From NCBI GenBank assembly GCA_013822085.1, contig PNJV01000010.1, positions 1 to 60,679 of the forward strand: DNA of 60,679 nt, in the 5' to 3' direction. Below, piece by piece: positions 1-13,026 of the stretch; the stretch's first letter is position 1, and each line of letters begins with the position of its first letter. This stretch comes from Isosphaera sp. GTDB taxonomy: Bacteria > Planctomycetota > Phycisphaerae > Phycisphaerales > UBA1924. Both the position numbers and the translations under genes were made by a program. The notes under the pieces are model-generated. The model searched no databases, was not told the origin of the DNA, and worked only from the letters and a program-made list of their open reading frames with translations.

Positions 1-3
1 GGT

Positions 4-2211
4 TCAGATCCGGAACCGGTCGGCCAGCCGCTGCAGGTCCGTGGCCCGCTGGGACATGGACTCGGTGACCTGGGCCGTCTCGCCGGCGGCCCGGGCCGTC
101 TGCGCGTTCATGGTGCGCAGGTGCCCGACGACCTCGGCGATGTGCGTCGCGGCCGGGCCCTGCTGCGAGACCGCCGCGGCGATCCGCTCCACGACCACGC
201 CGATGCCCTTGGAGTGCTCGACGATCTCGTGGAGCGTGCGCGCCGCCGAGTCGGCGTTGCCGGCGACGGACTCGGCTCGCTTGGCGCCCTGCTCGATGCC
301 CTCGGCGGCCTCCACGGTGTCGCGCACCATCGATTGGATGTTGCCGGCGATCTCCTTGGTGGCCGTGCCGGTCCGCTCGGCGAGCTTGCGCACCTCGTCG
401 GCGACGACGGCAAAGCCACGGCCGCTCTCGCCGGCGCGGGCCGCCTCGATGGCCGCGTTGAGCGCCAGCAGGTTGGTCTGGTCGGCGATGTCGTCGATCA
501 CCTGGATGATCTGGCTGATCTGCTTGGAGCGCTCGCCCAGCGCCCGCACCTGCCCCGAGGTGGCCCGCACCGAAGACGCCACCGCCTTGACCTCCCCGAT
601 CGTGCTGAGCACCACCTGCGAGCCCTCGGCGGCGGCCTTGCCCGACTCGTGGGACTGCCCCGCCGCCTGGGCGCACTGCTCCGAGATCGACCGGATCGAG
701 CTGGCCATCTCCTCGACGGCGCCGGCCACCGACGTGATCTCGCGCTCCTGCTCGTGCGCCGTCTGGGCCGTCCCCTTGCTCTGATCGGCCAGCTCGATGC
801 TCGCCGTGGCGACGTTGCTGGCCGAGGTCCGCACCTCCCCGATGATCTGGGCGATCAGGTCCAGCATCCCGTTGACGCCGCGGGCCAGCTGGCCCAGCTC
901 GTCGCCGCGGTCGGCCGGGATCCGGCCCTGGAACGAGCCCGACGCGAGCCCCTGCGCCGCCCGCACCACCACCATGATCGGCCTGCGGATCAGCGTCCCG
1001 AGCAGGAACGCCGGCACCAGCGCCACCGCCGTGATGATCACCCCCGCCGTGACGATCGTCCGCGTCGCGGCGCGCACCGGCGCCAGCACCTCGCGCAGCG
1101 CGATCGTGCCGGTGACGTGCCAGTCCACGCCCTCGATGGCCGCCTTGCGAGTCACCTTCATTGTCTCGCCGTCCAGCGTCGCGCCGCCGACTTGCCGGGT
1201 CGTGCCCGCGGGCGCGTCCTCGCCGGCCGGCATCAGGATGGTGTTCGTCTCCGAGTGCCGGCTCTGCGAGCGCATCAGCCCGTCGGCGCCGACGATCACG
1301 CAGTCCCCGGTGGTCCCCAGGCCGGTCTGCCCGGTCATGATCCCGTTGATGCGCCCGATCGGCATCTGGAACGCCACGACGCCCACCCGCCGCTCGCCGT
1401 CGAAGACCGGCGCCGCGATGAACGACGCCGGGGCGCCGTACGACGGCTCGTACCGGGCAAAGTCCACGAGCGTCGCCCGGCCGGCCTCGGACTTCATCGC
1501 CGCCCGGTACGCCTGGGCCAGCCCGGTCTGCGCGTACGGCCCGGCGAGCATGTTGGTGGCAAAGTCCGCCTCCTTGAACACCGTGTACACCGTGTTGCCC
1601 TCGGTGTCCATCAGGAAGATGTCGTAGAGCTCGAACGCCTCCAGGAACGCGCGGAACTCCGGGTGGTAGCGCGCGTGCGCGTCGTCGTAGCCGATCCCCT
1701 TGCCCGACGTGTCCAGCTTGTGCTTCTCGCCGGGCGGGTTGGGGTTGCCGGCGATGTACAGCCCCTGCAGGGCCGCGCCCGCCGGGTCGGCCGGCGTGTA
1801 CGCCGAGACCCCGCGGTACGCCACGCCGCCGGACTCGAGCCGTGGCTTGTACTCCCGCGCAAAGAACCCCGCCAGCTCCGTGCGCAGCGCCGCCGCGTCC
1901 AGCCCGGCCTTGGCCAGGTCCGCCGGCGCCGCCTCGAACGCGCCGGCCAGCTCCGCCGTCGCCTGACGCACCGTCGCGCTCCCGCTGAACGTCCTCATCT
2001 GGTCGGCGATCAGGTCGAAGTACGACTCCACGCGCGACGCCCGCTCGGACACGATCACGCCGACCTGCTCGGCCTGCCGCTCCAGCAGCGACCGGCTCGT
2101 CGCCGACGAGCCCAGCCACGTCAGCACGCCCACCGCCGCCGCCGTCGTCAGCGCCGACAGCGCCACGATCTTCACGCGAACGGACCAGTCCTTGAACGAG
2201 AGCAGATTCAT
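4..2211 (-). CDS. Methyl-accepting chemotaxis protein with Cache-like sensor
   Basis: A 735-residue membrane chemoreceptor that should sense a ligand outside the membrane and signal to a CheA/CheW complex. A first transmembrane helix lies near residues 14-33. It is followed by a periplasmic region of about 350 residues resembling a Cache sensor, a second helix near 385-410, a HAMP segment to about 463, and the cytoplasmic coiled-coil signalling domain. The highly conserved hairpin tip is plain ([19 protein letters not shown], around residues 570-590). The C-terminus ends in ADRFRI, without a CheR-docking pentapeptide. The start ATG follows an AGGAAA ribosome-binding sequence. No che genes are in the window, so this is an orphan receptor; the ligand cannot be deduced. 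The stop codon sits at the window edge, so the gene is complete. Confidence 0.93.
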   Translation of the reverse strand: MNLLSFKDWSVRVKIVALSALTTAAAVGVLTWLGSSATSRSLLERQAEQVGVIVSERASRVESYFDLIADQMRTFSGSATVRQATAELAGAFEAAPADLAKAGLDAAALRTELAGFFAREYKPRLESGGVAYRGVSAYTPADPAGAALQGLYIAGNPNPPGEKHKLDTSGKGIGYDDAHARYHPEFRAFLEAFELYDIFLMDTEGNTVYTVFKEADFATNMLAGPYAQTGLAQAYRAAMKSEAGRATLVDFARYEPSYGAPASFIAAPVFDGERRVGVVAFQMPIGRINGIMTGQTGLGTTGDCVIVGADGLMRSQSRHSETNTILMPAGEDAPAGTTRQVGGATLDGETMKVTRKAAIEGVDWHVTGTIALREVLAPVRAATRTIVTAGVIITAVALVPAFLLGTLIRRPIMVVVRAAQGLASGSFQGRIPADRGDELGQLARGVNGMLDLIAQIIGEVRTSASNVATASIELADQSKGTAQTAHEQEREITSVAGAVEEMASSIRSISEQCAQAAGQSHESGKAAAEGSQVVLSTIGEVKAVASSVRATSGQVRALGERSKQISQIIQVIDDIADQTNLLALNAAIEAARAGESGRGFAVVADEVRKLAERTGTATKEIAGNIQSMVRDTVEAAEGIEQGAKRAESVAGNADSAARTLHEIVEHSKGIGVVVERIAAAVSQQGPAATHIAEVVGHLRTMNAQTARAAGETAQVTESMSQRATDLQRLADRFRI

Positions 2212-2252
2212 GTGTGTTTCCTCACCACGTGCGCCGCGGCGCGCGGGCGTCC

Positions 2253-3239
2253 TTAGAACGCGATCGAGAAACCGCCAGAGAACACCACCTCGAAGCCGTC
2301 ACCGTCGTTGACCGCCTCCAGCGCATCGCCCAGGATCAGGAAGTGAACCCCGGCGCTGAGCGTCACGTTGCCGAAGCTCGGGTCCAGCGGCAGCAGATAG
2401 CTCGCCTCCAGCCCGGCGTCGAAGAACCCGAACGCCTCGTCATCGCCGGTGTCGAACTCGTAGTAGTCGTACAGGCTCAGCCCGAGCGTCAGCGGCGCGC
2501 TGAGCGTCACCCCGCTGGCCAGCCAGCCCTCGCCGAACGTGTACCCGGGGCTCAGCCCGAGCTCCACGTAGCCCCCGGGGCCCGAGCCATCGGCCGCGTC
2601 GGCGCCGACCTCGAAGGCGAACGTCACCGTCGGGCTCAGCGTCACCGGGCCCAGCAGCGGCGCCTCGCTGTCGTTGTACCCCAGGATCACGTCGATCTCC
2701 TCGACCGTGTCGAACGCCCCCGACGGGCTCGTGTACGCCACGAACGTGGTCCCCACCGAGAAGCGCCCCACCGTCGCCGTCAGCCCCGCGTACAGGTCCA
2801 GCTCGTAGTAGTTGGGCAGCCCCGCAGCCTCCTCGGCCGTGTCCGTGTTGCCGTGGAAGCTGCTCCACAGGCCGCCGTTGAGGTCCAGCGAGAAGTCCCC
2901 GTCGCGCAGCACGTTGAACGTCACGTCCACGTACGGCTGAAAGATGAACCCCTGGTCCTCCTGGATGATCCCGCGGAAGAAGTACTGGCTCACGTACGCG
3001 CCGCCGAGCTCCACCGTGAACCGGCTGCCCAGGCTCGTCAGCTCCTTGGGCTCGGGGTCGGGCTCGGGGTCAGCCGGGCGCGAGAACGGCCGCGCCACCG
3101 ACGCCGGGTCCAGCGTGAACTCCAGCGACGTCCCCTCCTCGACCGTGGCCACCGGCTGAGCGCCCCGCGCCCACCCCGCGACCAGGCCTAGCGCCATCAC
3201 GCCCGCGACGACCGGAAGCAATGTTCGGGAATCACTCAC
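2253..3239 (-). CDS. Outer-membrane beta-barrel, TorF-type putative porin
   Basis: A 328-residue exported protein predicted to be an outer-membrane barrel. I chose the GTG start at 3239 because a good GGAGG lies 8 bases upstream and a signal peptide follows at once ([20 protein letters not shown], then Ala-rich to about residue 27); a longer frame upstream is Gly/Arg-rich and not protein-like. After a short acidic Pro-Glu linker near residues 50-62, the chain is a series of amphipathic strands rich in Gly, Tyr and Phe. The segment [10 protein letters not shown] is typical of TorF-family putative porins, and the C-terminus ends in Phe as outer-membrane barrels do. It sits 41 bases upstream of the chemoreceptor on the same strand, so the two may be co-transcribed. 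The substrate is unknown. Confidence 0.78.
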   Translation of the reverse strand: MSDSRTLLPVVAGVMALGLVAGWARGAQPVATVEEGTSLEFTLDPASVARPFSRPADPEPDPEPKELTSLGSRFTVELGGAYVSQYFFRGIIQEDQGFIFQPYVDVTFNVLRDGDFSLDLNGGLWSSFHGNTDTAEEAAGLPNYYELDLYAGLTATVGRFSVGTTFVAYTSPSGAFDTVEEIDVILGYNDSEAPLLGPVTLSPTVTFAFEVGADAADGSGPGGYVELGLSPGYTFGEGWLASGVTLSAPLTLGLSLYDYYEFDTGDDEAFGFFDAGLEASYLLPLDPSFGNVTLSAGVHFLILGDALEAVNDGDGFEVVFSGGFSIAF

Positions 3240-3387
3240 CAAGGGCCACCTCCGTTGCCCCGGTCGATCGGTCAAGCCGCCCGCGCCCTGAAGCTCCCGG
3301 CCCACAATCCCCACGATTCCACCTGCCCTCGGCGCACAAACCGATCCAGCTGGTCCGCTGCGCGCACGCCGCCCGATACACTCCCCT

Positions 3388-4047
3388 GTGCCGACCTCCG
3401 CTGGGACATCCCACGCCCATCGCGCTGCGCACCGCGTCGACCTGCCCCCCACTCCCCCCACGGGCAATCCCCCCGCGGACCCAGCCCCCCTGGCGCCCGA
3501 CCACAACACAGCGCAAGACCTGCGCTCGGCGGGCGGCGTGCCCCCCGAGCCCCCAAGACCCCCAAGCCGCGGCCCGATCCTCGACCCGGGCTGGCTCTTC
3601 CTTATCTCTGGCCTGGTGCTCATCGCCGCGACGGTCCTGATCCCAGCCCAGCGCGAGCGCGACCAGGCCAGGCTCTACCTCCAGCGCGCCACCGCCGCCA
3701 CCGAGCACCGGCAGGCACGCCTGGCCCGGTACCACCAGTTCGCCCAGGCCGCGCGCAACGCCGACCCGGCCCTGGTCTCCTCGCTTGCCGCCATGCAGCT
3801 CAACCTCGCCCCCGAGGGCACCGAGCTGCTCCTCTCCAGTGGCGAGATCCCCTCGCGTTCTGCCTCGGTCTTTGCCTCGCTCGAACCCCCGCCGCTGGTC
3901 CTTCCCGAGGCCGACGGCCGACCCGTTTCACGGCTCGAACGCTGGACCACCGACCCCACCGCGCGGCTCTGGCTGCTGGGCGCCGCAGCGATGCTCGTGC
4001 TCTTGGGCCTCCTCCCGCCGGCACGCCCGAGCCCTCGAACCACCTGA
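3388..4047 (+). CDS. Hypothetical two-helix membrane protein with coiled-coil loop
   Basis: A 219-residue protein starting with GTG. The first 65 residues are Pro-rich and probably cytoplasmic. One hydrophobic helix lies near residues 68-86 (GWLFLISGLVLIAATVLI) and a second near 193-211 close to the C-terminus. Between them is a charged, Gln/Arg-rich helical stretch likely to form a coiled coil. I do not recognise a family. It lies 54 bases upstream of nuoF on the same strand and could be co-transcribed with it, but nothing else ties it to complex I. The true start could lie further in, since the proline-rich N-terminus is of uncertain reality. Confidence 0.6.
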   Translation: MPTSAGTSHAHRAAHRVDLPPTPPTGNPPADPAPLAPDHNTAQDLRSAGGVPPEPPRPPSRGPILDPGWLFLISGLVLIAATVLIPAQRERDQARLYLQRATAATEHRQARLARYHQFAQAARNADPALVSSLAAMQLNLAPEGTELLLSSGEIPSRSASVFASLEPPPLVLPEADGRPVSRLERWTTDPTARLWLLGAAAMLVLLGLLPPARPSPRTT

Positions 4048-4101
4048 CGACGCCCCTACCATCCACATCCCCCCACCCCCTCCCACCCTCCGAGGCCACC
4101 G

Positions 4102-5505
<1,404 letters not shown>

Positions 5506-5593
5506 CCCCGCGCAGCCCCGAGCCCGCACGCGACCAGCAAGCCACCCCCGGCCGTCACGCACGGGCCGTACTCAGGCCCTTCACCAGGGCCCT

Positions 5594-6544
5594 TCACCCG
5601 CGGCCGTGCTCCCAACCCAGCCCCGACGCGTCGATCTCCACACCGCCCTCCAGGACGATCACCGCGCCGGCGCGCGTCACGTCGTCGAGCCCCTCGACGG
5701 CACCGATCCGTGTGATCGGCACGCCCTGAGGGTCCGCGGCCGGGAGCGCCGCGTCCCCAGCGGCGGTAAAGAGCAGCTCGTAGTCCTCGCCGTCGCCGCA
5801 GGCCGCCAGGCGCGCCGCCCGCCCCGGCCCAACCTCTGGGTTCATCGGCACCCTGTCAAGCTCGACCCGCACGCGCACGCCGCTGGCGCGCCCCACCCGG
5901 GCCGCGTCGATCCCCAGCCCGTCCGAGACGTCGATCATCGCGCGCAAGCGCGCCCCGAGCGCCTCAGCCAGCCACGCCGCCGTCCCCACGCGCGGCTCGA
6001 AGGTCATGTGCCTGCCGCTGACCAGCGACGCCCCGATCCGCCCGCTGACCCACACCCCGTCCCCGACCCGCGCCCCGTCGCGCCGCACCGGCCCCCGCGT
6101 CGGGTGCGCCCAGCCGCCCACCGTGGCCGTGAGCACCATCGCCGACCCCGCCGGCACCGCCGCGATGTCCCCGCCCACCACCGGGCACCCGAAGCGCTCC
6201 CCCCAGCGCGCTATCGCCGCGCACAGCGCCACGGCTCGCTCCTGCGGCATGCCCGCCGGCAGCGCGCCCGCCGCCACGCACCACCGCGGCGTGCCCGCCA
6301 TCGCCGCGATGTCCGAGACGCTCCGCGCCACCGCCTTGCGCGCGATCAGCTCCACCGCCGCCTGCTCGTCCACGTGCCGGCCGCCGATGACCTGGTCGGT
6401 GGTGATCAGCTCCACCGCGCCGACCCCGCCCCACGGCCCGGGCGCCCGCACCGCGGCGCAGTCGTCCCCCGGCCCGATCAGCACGTGAGGGCACGCGGTG
6501 GCAAACCCCGCCCGGATCGATTCCAGCAGGTCGTTCTCTTGCAC
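5594..6544 (-). CDS. thiL: Thiamine-monophosphate kinase
   Basis: Phosphorylates thiamine monophosphate to thiamine diphosphate with ATP, the last step of cofactor synthesis. The 316-residue protein starts at a GTG preceded by GGAGG at 8 bases. It shows the N-terminal metal/ATP motif LIGPGDDCAAV, the TTDQVIGGRH segment, VGGDIAA, the IDVSDGLGID loop and GDGEDYELLF near the C-terminus, all typical of ThiL in the AIR-synthase-like ATP-binding superfamily. It is 38 bases downstream of the deoxyhypusine-synthase-like gene on the same strand and probably shares its transcript; no functional link between the two is evident. Confidence 0.93.
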   Translation of the reverse strand: MQENDLLESIRAGFATACPHVLIGPGDDCAAVRAPGPWGGVGAVELITTDQVIGGRHVDEQAAVELIARKAVARSVSDIAAMAGTPRWCVAAGALPAGMPQERAVALCAAIARWGERFGCPVVGGDIAAVPAGSAMVLTATVGGWAHPTRGPVRRDGARVGDGVWVSGRIGASLVSGRHMTFEPRVGTAAWLAEALGARLRAMIDVSDGLGIDAARVGRASGVRVRVELDRVPMNPEVGPGRAARLAACGDGEDYELLFTAAGDAALPAADPQGVPITRIGAVEGLDDVTRAGAVIVLEGGVEIDASGLGWEHGRG

Positions 6545-6582
6545 GGTGTGGCCCTCCCACCCCGCGCCCCGCCGCCCCGCTC

Positions 6583-7725
6583 TCAGGCCCGCGCCGGCTC
6601 CGCCGAGAGCTGGTCGGCAAAGCGGAACCCGCGCCGGCTCCGCCAGGCCCCGCGGTGGTAGGCGTCGGACGCGAACAGCGGGAACAGCGCCGAGTACTCG
6701 CCGTAGACCATCTGCTCGTGCACCACGTCGACCTTGCCCCACGAGCAGGCCTCGCGCAGCGTGCTGCCCGAGAGCGCCCCGTCGCGCGAGTCGGCCACCG
6801 TGAACTGCACCGCGTACTTGTGCATGCCGATGTCGCCGCGGGCCCGCCCGCCGCGGCGCTCGGCCAGCAGCTCGGCCGCCACCACGATGTCCTGCGCAAA
6901 GTTCTTGGGCACGCCCCCACCCATCATCACCAGGCCCGTGTCCTTGCACGCCAGCTTGATCTCCGTCAGCTCCCGGAAATCCGCCCCGGAGTCGAACGCC
7001 AGCATCTCCCGCCGCCCCTTGCCCCGCTCGAGCATCTCCGTCTGGTGGAGCACGATCCCGAACCCGGCCGAGCAGTCGCTCAGCGCGGGCACGAAGATCG
7101 GCACCCGCTTGCGGTAGGCCGCCAGCACCAGGCTCTCGGCCGTCGGACGCTGCTCGGCCAGGTGCGCCCCGAGCGCCTCGATCAGCTCCCGCGACGAGTA
7201 CGCCCCGGGGCCGCGCTCGCGGCAGACCCGGTCGAAGACCCGCTTGGTCGCCTCGTCGCAGGCGCGCAGGTCGTCCTCGTCGATGTACGTGTCGTAGATC
7301 CGGTCGATCATCATGTCGCGCAGCGTCGGGTCGTCCACCGGCGGCGCCTCGGGCGAGCCGGGCGCGATGTAGTGCCGGTACCCAAGCCCCTCGAAGAAGT
7401 CCTGGTCCACGATGTTGGCCCCCGTCGAGACCACCGCGTCGACCATGTTGTGCTCGATCAGCGCGATCACCGCACGCTTGAGCCCCGCCGACACGAACGA
7501 CCCGGCCAGCGTCAGCACCACCCCGCACCCGCTGTCGCCGAGCATCATGCTGTAGATGTCGGCGGCCTTGGCCAGCGTCCGGCTCGAGTACGCCATCCGC
7601 CGGTACGCCTCGATGATCGGCCTGGCGTCAAAGGACGTGATGTCCACGTGCTCGACGGGGCTCGAGAGCAGCTCCGCCTTCGTCCAGGCCGCCCGCCCCG
7701 GTGCCGCTGCGCGCTCGTGCGTCAT
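6583..7725 (-). CDS. Deoxyhypusine synthase family protein
   Basis: A 380-residue member of the NAD-dependent deoxyhypusine synthase fold, which transfers the aminobutyl group of spermidine to an acceptor. Conserved segments are LTLAGSFVSAGL, VVSTGANIVDQDFFEG, DSGADFRELTE, MMGGGVPKNF and GSTLREACSWGKVD; the Lys at about position 331 in SWGK matches the catalytic lysine that forms the enzyme-substrate imine. The start ATG is preceded by GGGAGG. Bacteria lack the eukaryotic/archaeal acceptor IF5A, so homologues like this may instead make homospermidine or another polyamine. The arginine decarboxylase gene lies less than 1 kb away on the same strand, which supports a polyamine role. The exact reaction is inferred, not shown. 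Confidence 0.88.
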   Translation of the reverse strand: MTHERAAAPGRAAWTKAELLSSPVEHVDITSFDARPIIEAYRRMAYSSRTLAKAADIYSMMLGDSGCGVVLTLAGSFVSAGLKRAVIALIEHNMVDAVVSTGANIVDQDFFEGLGYRHYIAPGSPEAPPVDDPTLRDMMIDRIYDTYIDEDDLRACDEATKRVFDRVCRERGPGAYSSRELIEALGAHLAEQRPTAESLVLAAYRKRVPIFVPALSDCSAGFGIVLHQTEMLERGKGRREMLAFDSGADFRELTEIKLACKDTGLVMMGGGVPKNFAQDIVVAAELLAERRGGRARGDIGMHKYAVQFTVADSRDGALSGSTLREACSWGKVDVVHEQMVYGEYSALFPLFASDAYHRGAWRSRRGFRFADQLSAEPARA

Positions 7726-8020
7726 GTGTGCCTCCCTGGCGCAGCCGTGACGCTGCGCCCGTGCTCGGCCGGGCCCCCCTGGCCGATGGGTCAGACTCGT
7801 TTGCAGCGGGGGTGGCGCCGCAGCCCTCATCATACGGCCCGCTCCCTCCGGCCGCGCACGGTTGCGCCGGTTGCGCCGGTTGCGCACCCCTGTCACCTGC
7901 CCGGGGGGGACGCACCAGGCGCCCCCGTTCGTGCGACACGCCGCCGCGATCGATAACCCTGCCAGCGGGCCCGCACCACGCCCGAGCCACCCCCCGGACC
8001 GGCACGCCCCGAGACCGCCC
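7726..8020. other. Divergent intergenic region with 9-bp tandem repeat
   Basis: Separates the minus-strand DHS-like gene from the plus-strand BLUF gene and should hold both promoters, though I see no convincing boxes. It contains three tandem copies of GGTTGCGCM at 7860-7886 and a small inverted repeat (GGCGCAG with CTGCGCC) at about 7739-7760. Confidence 0.4.
7860..7886. repeat. Three 9-bp tandem repeats
   Basis: GGTTGCGCC occurs twice followed by GGTTGCGCA, exactly head to tail, in the non-coding region between divergent genes. It may be simple slippage or regulator sites. Confidence 0.75.
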
Positions 8021-8470
8021 ATGCTCTCACACCTGGTCTACATCAGCCGGTCCCTCAAGCCCGTCACCCCGGAGCTGATCAAGGCGCTGTCGGAAAAGAA
8101 CACGCAGAACAACATGACCAAGGGCGTCACCGGCATGCTCATCTTCGGCAACGGCTGGTTCATGGAGCTCCTCGAGGGCGACGTCTACGCCGTCATCGAG
8201 CTCTTCGACGAGATCGCGCAGGACACCCGGCACACCGACGTCACCCAGCTCTTCCTGGGCCCGGCCTCCAAGCGGTACTTCGGCGACTGGAACGTCGGCG
8301 TGGTCAACTTCGAGCCCGCCCCGCCCGGGGACAAGTCGCGGCTGGCGGCCATGACCGAGCTGGCCTCGATCGATCAGCGCGGCGCCCCGCGCGTGGACGC
8401 CATCACGCTGCTCAAGCGCTTCATGTCCACGCTCTCGGCCCCCAAAAAGGCCGACACCAAGGCGGCCTGA
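8021..8470 (+). CDS. BLUF-domain protein with Gln-to-Glu change
   Basis: A 149-residue single-domain protein of the BLUF family, which binds FAD and senses blue light. Family landmarks are visible: the near-invariant Tyr (LVYISRS, Y7), the Asn of the flavin pocket (N31, before GVTGMLIF), the LLEGD segment, the DTRHTDV segment after the second helix, and FGDWNVG with the semi-conserved Trp. The Gln that normally precedes xLEG and switches its side chain during the photocycle is replaced by Glu (WFMELLEG, E49). A 50-residue C-terminal tail has no recognised output domain, so any signalling would be by protein contact. Photoactivity is therefore doubtful or altered. It lies alone on the plus strand between polyamine-related genes on the minus strand. 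Confidence 0.85.
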   Translation: MLSHLVYISRSLKPVTPELIKALSEKNTQNNMTKGVTGMLIFGNGWFMELLEGDVYAVIELFDEIAQDTRHTDVTQLFLGPASKRYFGDWNVGVVNFEPAPPGDKSRLAAMTELASIDQRGAPRVDAITLLKRFMSTLSAPKKADTKAA

Positions 8471-8491
8471 GCGGCCCCGACACCGCGGCGC

Positions 8492-10591
<2,100 letters not shown>

Positions 10592-10940
10592 GGTGCTCAG
10601 ACCAACCCCCGGACGCGCGGCGCGCCCAAACCGCCCCGCCGAGCCCGCCCCGACCCGTGCCGGCCATCGCCGCGCGCCCGCCGCCAGCCGGGGGGGAGGG
10701 CGCGCACAGCGCCTGCGTTGCACCTGATCGGGGATCGCCTCGGCCTCAGCGGCGGATCGGCTCGTCGGGCGGGCCGCGGGAACAGACCCGTGGACCGCCC
10801 CGCCATGGTGTCGCGCGTGGCCCGCCGCCGAACCTCGCGCCAGGAGCGCCCCGCGCGCGACGGCGTTGGCTCGCCGGTCGCACGCCCGCATGCGCACGTG
10901 TCCCAAACAATACCACACGCGCGCGCCCCGTGCGAGCCCG
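10592..10940. other. speA upstream region
   Basis: A 349-base gap between the TetR stop codon and the speA start. Its far end holds a TGGTATTGT extended -10-like sequence on the minus strand; the rest is very GC-rich with no gene I can support. It may be a long speA leader. Confidence 0.4.
10907..10915 (-). promoter_or_regulatory. Possible extended -10 of speA
   Basis: On the minus strand the sequence reads TGG followed by TATTGT, an extended -10 pattern, in a locally AT-richer patch. No matching -35 is clear. Transcription from here would give a leader of about 310 bases before the speA ATG. Confidence 0.3.
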
Positions 10941-11579
10941 TCACCCCGCCCGGGCCGCCACCAGCAGCGTCATCATCCCCTTGCGCGCGCTCCCCAGCGC
11001 CCCGGTGTCGCCGCTGATGGCCACGCACACCATCGCGCCGTCGATCAGCATCTGGGCCTGACGCGCAAAGCAGTCGGCGTCCACCGCGCCCCCCTCGGTG
11101 CCGATCTGACGCAGGACCCCCCGCATCCGCGCCTTGTGCCCGATGGCCACCGCGCGCCCCTGGTGCCCCTCGGGCAGCTCGCTGGCCGCCCGCACGAACG
11201 CGCACCCGCAGTACCCCGGCCGGCTCACCCACTCCCCGACCGCGTCGAGCAACGCATCCAGCCGCTCCTGGGCCCCGACCCCGGCGGCCTCAAGCCGCGG
11301 CTCGAGCCACGCCCACCACGCCGCGTCCAGCCGACGCACGTAGTCCGTCACCAGCTCGTCCTTGGACGAAAAGTTCCAATACAGCGACCCCTTGGCCACG
11401 CCCGCACGGGCGATCACCGCCTCGATGCCGGTCGCCCCGATCCCCTGGCTGTAGAACAGCTCCTCCGCCGCCTGCAAAAGCCTCTCCCGAGCCGCCGGCT
11501 TGCTCTTGGGGGCCACCGCCCCCACGGGCGCCTCCGTGTCCGTACACCCTTCCACGCCCTCTGCGCCCTGAGCACTCAT
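10941..11579 (-). CDS. TetR/AcrR-family transcriptional regulator
   Basis: A 212-residue one-component repressor. The DNA-binding helix-turn-helix spans about residues 31-75 (ERLLQAAEELFYSQG, then IEAVIARAGVAKGSLYWNF and SSKDEL). The C-terminal ligand domain holds PGYCGCAFV followed by ASELPEGH, as in TetR proteins with the C-terminal half typical of the AcrR group. The ATG follows AGGAGG at about 6 bases. It lies 206 bases downstream of the alpha/beta hydrolase on the same strand, a common regulator-enzyme pairing, so the hydrolase promoter with its palindromes is the obvious candidate target. The inducer is unknown. Confidence 0.92.
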   Translation of the reverse strand: MSAQGAEGVEGCTDTEAPVGAVAPKSKPAARERLLQAAEELFYSQGIGATGIEAVIARAGVAKGSLYWNFSSKDELVTDYVRRLDAAWWAWLEPRLEAAGVGAQERLDALLDAVGEWVSRPGYCGCAFVRAASELPEGHQGRAVAIGHKARMRGVLRQIGTEGGAVDADCFARQAQMLIDGAMVCVAISGDTGALGSARKGMMTLLVAARAG

Positions 11580-11785
11580 CGACGGCCTCCTGTTCGTGAC
11601 GCCCACCTGTCGCCCACGCGGGGAACACGGGGTGCCAGACCCAAGTAGGACGCGCGCAGAACGTCTTTGTGCCTCCGCACACACCCCGAAACCATAAAGC
11701 GGCCCACGACGAAGCTTTCCGACGCGGGCCGATCGCCCCGCCAATCTTCACGAAAGACCCGACGCCCAGGGCGCGTCGACGCCGC

Positions 11786-12841
11786 TCACCGCCCCAGCGT
11801 CGGCACCACCCGCTCGGCCATGAACGCGCGGATCTTGGCCGCGATCACCACGCCGTCTTCCTCCAGCGCAAAGTGCCCCGTGTCCAGCAGGTTGAAGTCC
11901 AGGTTCTTGAGGTCCCGCTTGTACGGCTCGGCCCCAGCAGCGGGGAAGATCTGATCGTTCTTGCCCCAGACGATCAGCGTCGGGGGCTGGTGGGCGCGGA
12001 AGTACGCCTGCCAGCTCGGGTATAGCGGGGCGTTGCTGCCGTAGCTCAGGAAGAGCTGCAACTGCACGTCCTTGTTGCCGGGGCGGTCCATCAGAGCCTG
12101 GTCGATCGTCCATGTGTCGGGGCTGATGCGGTTCACGTCCCGAACCCCGTGCGTGTATTGCCACCGCGTCCCCTCGGTGGTCAGGAAGTCGCGCAGCGGC
12201 TTCTTGTTGGCCTCGCTCGGGTCGGCCCACAACCGCTTGATCGGCTCCCAGAACGGGTTGTCGAGCCCCTCGTCATAGGCGTTGCCGTTCTGCACGATCA
12301 GCCCCGTCACCCGCTCCGGGTGGGCCGTGGCGATCCGGTACCCGACCGGCGCGCCGTAGTCCTGCACGTATAGCGTGTACCGCTCGGCCCTCACACGCCC
12401 CAAGAACGTGTCCATCACCTTGGCGAGGTTGTCGAAGGTGTACTCGAACTGGTCCACCGACGGCGCATCGCTCTGGCCGAACCCCGGATAGTCCGGCGCG
12501 ATCACCCGGTAGCGGTCGGCCAGGGCCGGGATCAGGTTGCGGAACATGTGCGACGAAGCGGGGAAGCCGTGCAAGAGCACGATCACGGGCGCGTCCGCCG
12601 GACCGGCCTCTCGGTAGAAAATCTTCACGCCGTCGATCACCTCAGTCCGGTAACTAACTTGCCGCGACTGAGCCGAGAGCGGCTGCGCGGCGGCAATCAC
12701 AGAGTCCCCGACGTGGCGAGTTTCCAGGGTCGCGCCGATGGCCAAGCCGGTTCCAGCCAGGGCCGCCAGGCCCACCACCGTGGCGCCGATCTTGCCCAAG
12801 TTCTTAGCACTCAAAAGCTTCCGAGAATCAGCCCCGCTCAT
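11786..12841 (-). CDS. Exported alpha/beta hydrolase, haloalkane dehalogenase/epoxide hydrolase type
   Basis: A 351-residue alpha/beta hydrolase. The start is set by AAGGAG six bases before the ATG of MSGADSRKL; a longer frame is less likely. Residues about 18-40 form a hydrophobic export or anchor segment. The oxyanion motif [10 protein letters not shown] is followed by the nucleophile elbow [10 protein letters not shown], where the nucleophile is Asp (D161) rather than Ser, then the acid [11 protein letters not shown] and the catalytic His in DTGHFALEE. An Asp nucleophile places it with haloalkane dehalogenases, epoxide hydrolases and fluoroacetate dehalogenases; the substrate cannot be told from sequence. 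The TetR gene follows directly, and the upstream region is AT-rich with a promoter and palindromes, suggesting inducible expression and perhaps acquisition by transfer. Confidence 0.88.
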   Translation of the reverse strand: MSGADSRKLLSAKNLGKIGATVVGLAALAGTGLAIGATLETRHVGDSVIAAAQPLSAQSRQVSYRTEVIDGVKIFYREAGPADAPVIVLLHGFPASSHMFRNLIPALADRYRVIAPDYPGFGQSDAPSVDQFEYTFDNLAKVMDTFLGRVRAERYTLYVQDYGAPVGYRIATAHPERVTGLIVQNGNAYDEGLDNPFWEPIKRLWADPSEANKKPLRDFLTTEGTRWQYTHGVRDVNRISPDTWTIDQALMDRPGNKDVQLQLFLSYGSNAPLYPSWQAYFRAHQPPTLIVWGKNDQIFPAAGAEPYKRDLKNLDFNLLDTGHFALEEDGVVIAAKIRAFMAERVVPTLGR

Positions 12842-12879
12842 AGTTGTCTCCTTCATTTTGTGCCTGAGCACTTTGATCA

Positions 12880-12893
12880 AGCGTGCGTACGCT
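12880..12893. promoter_or_regulatory. Palindrome at hydrolase promoter, possible TetR operator
   Basis: AGCGT and ACGCT form an inverted repeat with a 4-base centre, abutting TTGATCAA (12873-12880), itself a perfect palindrome. Both lie just downstream of the proposed -10 box, where a repressor would block transcription. The TetR protein encoded downstream is the natural candidate. Confidence 0.35.
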
Positions 12894-12920
12894 AATTAAA
12901 CCAACCGGTCCAATCAGCAA
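12893..12920 (-). promoter_or_regulatory. Putative promoter of the alpha/beta hydrolase
   Basis: On the minus strand TTGCTG (12915-12920) and TAATTA (12893-12898) are separated by 16 bases, giving sigma70-like -35 and -10 elements about 50 bases upstream of the ATG in a locally AT-rich stretch. Confidence 0.4.
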
Positions 12921-13026
12921 TCAGACGAAACAAGTGCTCTGATCTTTCGATGCACAACGAAAAATTTTCCGAGCTACGACCATCCCCATCTGTTTACAAG
13001 CCGAGGCTGGGTCGCACCAGGAACAA

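Noticed and set aside
121-2256. A 711-codon plus-strand frame opposite the chemoreceptor
   Set aside because: Arg/His/Pro/Gly-rich product with no domain, exactly antisense to a well-conserved gene; an effect of high GC at third positions.
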